Made by a program: the position numbers and the translations under genes
Notes under the pieces: generated by a model
Told to the model about the DNA's origin: nothing
Databases searched by the model: none
Seen by the model: the letters and a program-made list of their open reading frames with translations, nothing else
Source: Thinopyrum elongatum
Taxonomy: Eukaryota > Streptophyta > Magnoliopsida > Poales > Poaceae
Length of the DNA stretch: 64,000 nucleotides
NCBI GenBank assembly: GCA_011799875.1
Contig: CM022301.1
Location: 90,043,667 to 90,107,666 of the forward strand
Direction: 5' to 3'
In this document: piece after piece, positions 59,656-64,000 of the stretch
Numbering within the stretch: position 1 is the stretch's first letter
Layout of the letters: every line of letters begins with the position of its first letter

Positions 59656-59673
59656 TCCCCGGCAACGGCGCCA
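59656..59673 (-). other. primer binding site of B, tRNA-Asp type
   Basis: The complement reads TGGCGCCGTTGCCGGGGA, matching the 3' end of plant tRNA-Asp over 18 bases. It lies 11 bases from the 5' LTR and sets the minus orientation of B. Confidence 0.9.
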
Positions 59674-59684
59674 GAAAAAGGTCT

Positions 59685-61181
59685 TGATAACCCACAAGTG
59701 TAGGGGATCATTTGTAGCCTTCTTCGATAAATAAGAGTGTCGAACCCAACGAGGAGCTAAAGGTAGAACAAATATTCCCTCAAGTTCTATCGACCACCGA
59801 TACAACTCTACGCCCACTTGACGTTTGCTTTATCGAAAACAAGTATGAAACTATTTTGCAAAAATAAAACTACGAGTACTTTGCGAGAATAAAACTACGA
59901 ATAAATTGCAAGGTAATAAAAGTGGATAGCTTTTGTCAACAAGAAAGTCATTTGTCCCTAGGCAATCGATAACAAGTACCGGTAATCATTCTTGTAATTT
60001 TATATGAGGGAGAGGCATGAGCTAACATACTTTCTCTACTTGGATCATATGCACTTATGATTGGACCCCTAGCAATCATCCGCAACTACTAAAGATCATT
60101 AAGGTCATGAAACCCAACCATAGCATTAAGTATCAAGTCCTCTTTATCCCATACGCAACAACCCACTTACTCGGGTTTAACCTTCTGTCACTCTCGCAAC
60201 CCACCGTAAGCGAATCATGAACATATTGCAACACCCTATAGCGGGGATCCCTCCATTTGCGCAAGACGGAGGGCACCGTAGGACAGCACCATAAATAAAA
60301 TATACAATCATACCAACCAAGATCACGATTAACCCACAGGACAAAACGGATCTACTCAAACATCATAGGATAACCATAGATCATTGGGAAATAATATATG
60401 GAGTTGAGCACCATGTTTAAGTAGAGATTACAGCGGGGAGAAGGGGTGTTACACCACTGCATAGAGGGGGAGAAAGTTGGTGTTGATGGTAGCAAGATTG
60501 TTGATGTAGATTGCCGTCACGATCCTTGCCCCGGCGGCACTCCGGCGCTACCGGGAGAGAGGGGGAGAGAGCCCCCCCCCTCCTTCTTCTTCTTCTTCCT
60601 TGGCCTCCCCCCTAGATGGGAGGAGAGTTCCCCCTCTGGTCCATGGCCTCCATGACAGTGGAGGGGCGGGAGCCCCTCCGAGATTGGATCTTCCTCTCTG
60701 TTCTCTTCTGTTTCGCGTTCCCCAGATCTGGCCCTTCACCGTTTCTTAAATTCCCGGAGATCCGTAACTTCGATTGCGCTGAAATTTTTACATGATTTTT
60801 TTCCATAAATTATCTTTCTTGCACCAGAAGAAGGGCCCCAACCAATGTTCGAGGAGGGCAAAAGGTACCTGGGCATGCCAAGGGGTGCCCGGCACGCCCT
60901 GGTGGGTTGTGGTCTTTGTGGGCCCCCGTTTGCGTTGAGTCCGCCTCCCAAAAATCATAAATATTCCAAAATAATTATCCATAAATTTTTATCGCGTTTG
61001 GACTTCGTTTGATATGGATTTTCTGCGAAACAAAAAACATGCAACAAATAGGAACTGGCACTGGGCACTGGATCAATAGGTTAGTCCAATAAATCATATA
61101 AAAAGTTGCCAAAAATATGTGAAAGTTGTATAATATTAGCATGAAACAATCAAAAATTATAGATACGACGGAGACGTATAA
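59685..61181 (-). repeat. 5' LTR of element B (high-coordinate copy)
   Basis: The plus-strand text runs TGATAACCCACAAGTGTAGG to GACGGAGACGTATAA (final bases altered from ATCA). It matches the other LTR apart from scattered changes and the absence of the 153-bp duplication. Confidence 0.9.
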
Positions 61182-62115
61182 GGCGTCCTGTTCATCGGCA
61201 GCCAACCGGCTGGGTTGGAGCAGAGCAAACAACGTCGTGTTCATCGGGAGGCAACCGACCAGGTCGGGATACGGCCTGTTCATCGGGAGCCAACCAGCTT
61301 GGATGGAACAGCCAAAACGAGGTCTGGCGTACCGCAGAATGGAGGAAACGGCCTTCTGTTCGACCACCTATGGTCGAAATGGGGTCATGTTCATCGAGAA
61401 GGGTTTGGCGTATCATAGAACGGAGGAAACGGCCTTCTGTTCAAGTCCCTGCGGTCGAAACGGGGTGCTGTTGATCAGGAGGGGTGTGGCATACCGCAAA
61501 ACGGAGGAAACGAACTTGTGTTGGAGCGCCTACGGTCGAAACGGGGTCCTATTCATCGGGAGGGGTGTGGCATACTGCAAAATAGGACTCCACGGGCTAC
61601 TGTTCATCCACCGTCGACTTCCTCCAACCTCCACCTGCTACTGTTCATCCACCGCCGGCTTCCTCCTGCCTCCACCAGCTACTGTTCATCCACGGGGTCG
61701 CCTCCACCAACTACTGTTCAACCAGCCCTCCACAGGGTCATGTTCATCCACCCTCCACCGGCTACTGTTCAACCAGCCCTCCACGGGGTCCTGTTCATCC
61801 ACCCCCAACTGGCTCGGGTGTGTGGCGGCCTCCTCGATCGGGGTCCTATTCATCCAGCGGCAATGGCCTCTACTACCACGGGGTCCTGTTCATCCAACCC
61901 CCACCAGGAACCGTTCATCCAACCCCCAACTATGGTCACTGTTCATCAAGAGGCAGCAGCAGCTGGTTCGATCGGCTTCAGTTAGCAGCAGTAGCGAAGG
62001 AATCGCTCGGGTTCAGTTAACAGCCAGGGATCGATCGCTCGGGTTCAGTAACATAGCTAGTGCAATCGCTCAGGTTTAGTAAGCGAATGCCTCGCTCGGG
62101 TTCAGTTAGAGCCCA
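61182..62115 (+). repeat. 3' subterminal arrays of CACTA E
   Basis: Bases 61,182-61,320 repeat CTGTTCATCGGGAGCCAACC. Bases 61,326-61,580 are an 81-bp tandem repeat (GGCGTACCGCAGAATGGAGG at 61,328, 61,409, 61,490, 61,571). Bases 61,600-61,950 repeat CTACTGTTCATCCACC. Bases 61,985-62,110 hold five copies of TCGCTCGGGTTCAGT. A 317-codon frame across this area is a product of the repeats. Confidence 0.85.
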
Positions 62116-62444
62116 ACGCCTTGCACACACGCGTGTACGTGTACGAGAAAAACACACAATCCCTCTGTGCATCGCTCGGCCCCGACCACCCACTGTAACT
62201 GGGAACTCCCCGAAATTTTCCTCGCCCTCGCTTCTACCATGATTTTTTCTGTCACGGACGGCCCAGAGAATGTCATGCAGGTGCGTCCCCGGCCTACCCA
62301 GGAAGAAAAGCCCATTTTCTGTCATGATTTTTTGTCATAGAAGTAGGAGCCCACCACATCTATGATGATACATGATTTTGTCACAATTATCATCATAGAA
62401 GTGTCATAAGCATGACAGAAAAAGTTTTCGTTCGGGCCAAAATG

Positions 62445-62471
62445 TTACAGATGTGTCTTTTTTTTGTAGTT
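62445..62471 (-). repeat. 3' terminal inverted repeat of CACTA E
   Basis: ACAGATGTGTC, then eight T and GTAGT. It complements the 5' terminus except for the last base and a few internal positions; TAG follows at 62,472-62,474. Confidence 0.85.
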
Positions 62472-62474
62472 TAG

Positions 62475-63309
62475 TAATCATGCTAATCAAGATGAAATGA
62501 ATGACAATGATAAGAAGGAGATTGAGCGTCTAACTAAAGAACTAAACACTCTTAAGTTAGCACATGAAACAACTCTAGAGGATCATAGAGAGCTCCTAAG
62601 AACTCATGAGAAGCTACGCTTCGAGAAGCTAAATTTAGAGCAAGAGCATGGGTTTCTAAAAGCTATCAATGATGATCTTCGAAAGAAGAGTTCTTCTTAC
62701 ATTGCCAAGTGTTTACTCTTGTCTACCTATATGCCACAAGTAAAATCTAGCAATAAGAGCAAGAAAGATTCTTCCTCTAGTAGTAACAATAACCATGTTA
62801 AATCCAATATTATTGCTTCTAGTAGTTCTCTTGATTCCACTAATGGTTCTCTTAGCCAAGTTACACTTGAGAAAGAAAATAGCTTATTGAAGGAAATTAT
62901 ATAGAAAGGTGTTTACAAGAGCCTTGCCGGAATTACGCAATTTGAGGAAATTGTATGCAAGCAAGGAAGGCACCGGAAGAATCAAGGTGTTGGTTTTGAA
63001 TGAAAGTTCAATGCCAATGGAGTTGAGTGGGAAGAAGATCAATACCCCAAGACGAAGTTTGTTCCTCAATAATAGAAGTATGACCCCACTTCTTTCAAGG
63101 GAACACAATCTCAAGATGATCTTCCACCACAAGGCCACAAGCTAAAGGGCAAGGACAAGCTTCAAGAAGACATTGATTCATTTGAAGAAGCTCCTAAGGC
63201 CATAGTCAAGTGGGTTCCCAAGACTACGATAAGCTCTACTTCATCAAGTACGACTACAACTCCAAGGATTCCCTTCAAGTTGATGTGGATCCCAAAGAAG
63301 AAGAACTAG
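62475..63309 (+). pseudogene. Copia gag, 3' part (continuation of 7106-7423)
   Basis: The frame entering from 62,475 encodes NDNDKKEIERLTKELNTLKL, a long coiled coil typical of SIRE-type gag, then a serine- and asparagine-rich linker. A TAG at 62,902-62,904 interrupts it, after which the same family sequence continues (GITQFEEIVCKQGRHRKNQG, VKWVPKTTISSTSSSTTTTP) with small shifts to a stop at 63,307-63,309. No protease or integrase follows, so this Copia copy is either a gag-only derivative or has lost pol. Confidence 0.85.
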
Positions 63310-64000
63310 AGTGTTCTTGAGGGTGACTCCGCCAACATACTTCACTCATATTCATTTTGGCAAGGACATGTGCAATCAACTTTCATATCTTGCACTAGTT
63401 CATGGAGTCACAAACCCTCTTGTTACTAAGAGAAGGAACAAGGTAACCTAATGCTTTCATGGACATCATCATATTTGTGTTTCACTCTATGTCTATGGAT
63501 ATCCTTGCATGTTCCTTGTGGGACTAACCCATGTAGGTATTGAAAGTGCAACACACTCCAATGGATTGCTCCAAAAGATCTACATCAACATTAAGCATCC
63601 ACATCTTCACTATCTACATGAAGTCATCATCGACAAAACCCAAGGTTAGTTCATCCCTCTTAGGGGGGATATCACATCCAGGGGGAGCTTTGCTCTAAAT
63701 ATTGAGCTAAAGCAACTCTAATGGTGTTAACACAACAATGCTTTATGTAAAAGTGGCAACCCACTTGTGCTTAAACGAAGAGTATGACCTATGACCAAAT
63801 GTTCTCATTTGACTCCTAAGTCAATATGCTCATATATAGATGACTTAGTCATCACCAATTGCTTGATAGATGCTAGAGTGTATGTGCATGCTTTGTCACA
63901 TGTTTTATTTGCTATCTTATTGTGTGAGCATGTTGGTTGCATAATTTTCTCCATCCGACGACATCCATTTGTAGTTTTGATTGTTTGGTTTTTATTGGCC
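63310..64000 (+). mobile_element. 3' non-coding internal region of the plus-strand Copia
   Basis: Non-coding sequence runs directly on from gag. CACATCCAGGGGGAGCTTTG (about 63,673) is a purine-rich primer-like stretch. The 3' LTR start (TGAAAGTGCAACTAATCC) is not reached by 64,000. Confidence 0.7.

Larger units (their letters stand above)
42743..61181 (-). mobile_element. full-length LTR retrotransposon B, split by CACTA D
   Basis: LTRs at 42,743-44,362 and 59,685-61,181 share almost all of their sequence. The primer site (complement at 59,656-59,673) matches the 3' end of plant tRNA-Asp. GGCAT (42,738-42,742) and GGCGT (61,182-61,186) are the probable target duplication with one change. Without D the element is about 7.6 kb. 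There is no gag-pol; the only protein-like region is a decayed acidic frame next to the 5' LTR. B is collinear with A. It sits in the 3' subterminal region of CACTA E. Confidence 0.9.
7424..62471 (+). mobile_element. giant CACTA transposon E (gene-capturing, with nested insertions)
   Basis: The 5' end is CACTACAAAAAAAATACAC (7424) and the 3' end is GTGTC followed by eight T and GTAG (to 62,471; last base T where G is expected). The termini form an imperfect inverted repeat of about 27 bp. TAG stands on both sides (7421-7423, 62,472-62,474), the 3-bp target duplication of CACTA elements, and the outside sequences join into one Copia gag frame. Subterminal repeats occur at both ends. After removal of a solo LTR, element C and element B with its CACTA D, about 29 kb remain. 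No transposase of its own is recognisable, so E would depend on proteins supplied in trans. It carries at least five broken gene pieces and several MITEs. Confidence 0.85.

Noticed and set aside
61126..62079. 317-codon open frame on the plus strand
   Set aside because: It crosses the LTR end of B and then follows 81-bp and shorter tandem repeats of CACTA E; the peptide is a direct readout of those repeats.
1..64000. tRNA, rRNA or an intact host gene
   Set aside because: No clover-leaf A and B boxes, no rRNA core sequence and no unbroken non-transposon multi-domain gene were seen on either strand.

Overview
The window looks like intergenic DNA of a large grass genome, most likely Triticeae (wheat, Aegilops or barley group). 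Reasons: Stowaway MITEs of Thalos type, a SIRE/Maximus-like Copia element, long LTRs opening TGATACGTCTCC, CACTA transposons with large subterminal arrays, and no intact host gene. Family names rest on recognition, not on a database search.

Nearly everything is one nest of transposons. From the outside in: (1) a minus-strand Copia pol fragment (4057-5714), cut on its left by Gypsy-like LTR element A (1-4056); (2) a plus-strand Copia element whose 5' LTR (about 5715-7021) abuts that fragment and whose gag is split, 5' part at 7106-7423 and 3' part at 62475-63309; (3) a 55-kb CACTA transposon E (7424-62471, target duplication TAG) splitting that gag; (4) inside E, a solo LTR (9091-10685, TSD CTTAG), a non-autonomous LTR element C (26858-32377, TSD GCCGA) and a full-length minus-strand LTR element B (42743-61181, imperfect TSD GGCAT/GGCGT); (5) inside B, a complete 10.9-kb CACTA D (45669-56538, TSD AGG).

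Without its nested insertions E is still about 29 kb and shows no transposase. It carries broken pieces of ordinary genes: an F-box/DUF295-type gene (20322-23297), a PLATZ zinc-protein fragment (36990-37304), an acidic-protein gene remnant (19069-19525), a minus-strand coiled-coil-type gene with a multiplied exon module (10695-15716), a minus-strand gene remnant with 15-residue repeats (33386-34512) and several MITEs. It therefore looks like a gene-collecting non-autonomous element.

D is the only element with both genes expected of an autonomous CACTA: a TNP2 transposase (48000-51649) and an eight-exon TnpA/Transposase_24-like gene (51801-54876). Both carry probable small lesions. D also has about ten palindromic TTTGCCGTC motifs near its 3' end and a roughly 85-bp-arm hairpin (47653-47862) just upstream of the transposase, in a position that recalls the CACTA-borne miR820 locus of rice. 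A and B belong to the same or sister families; the internal region of B encodes a decayed acidic protein of unknown function in place of gag-pol.
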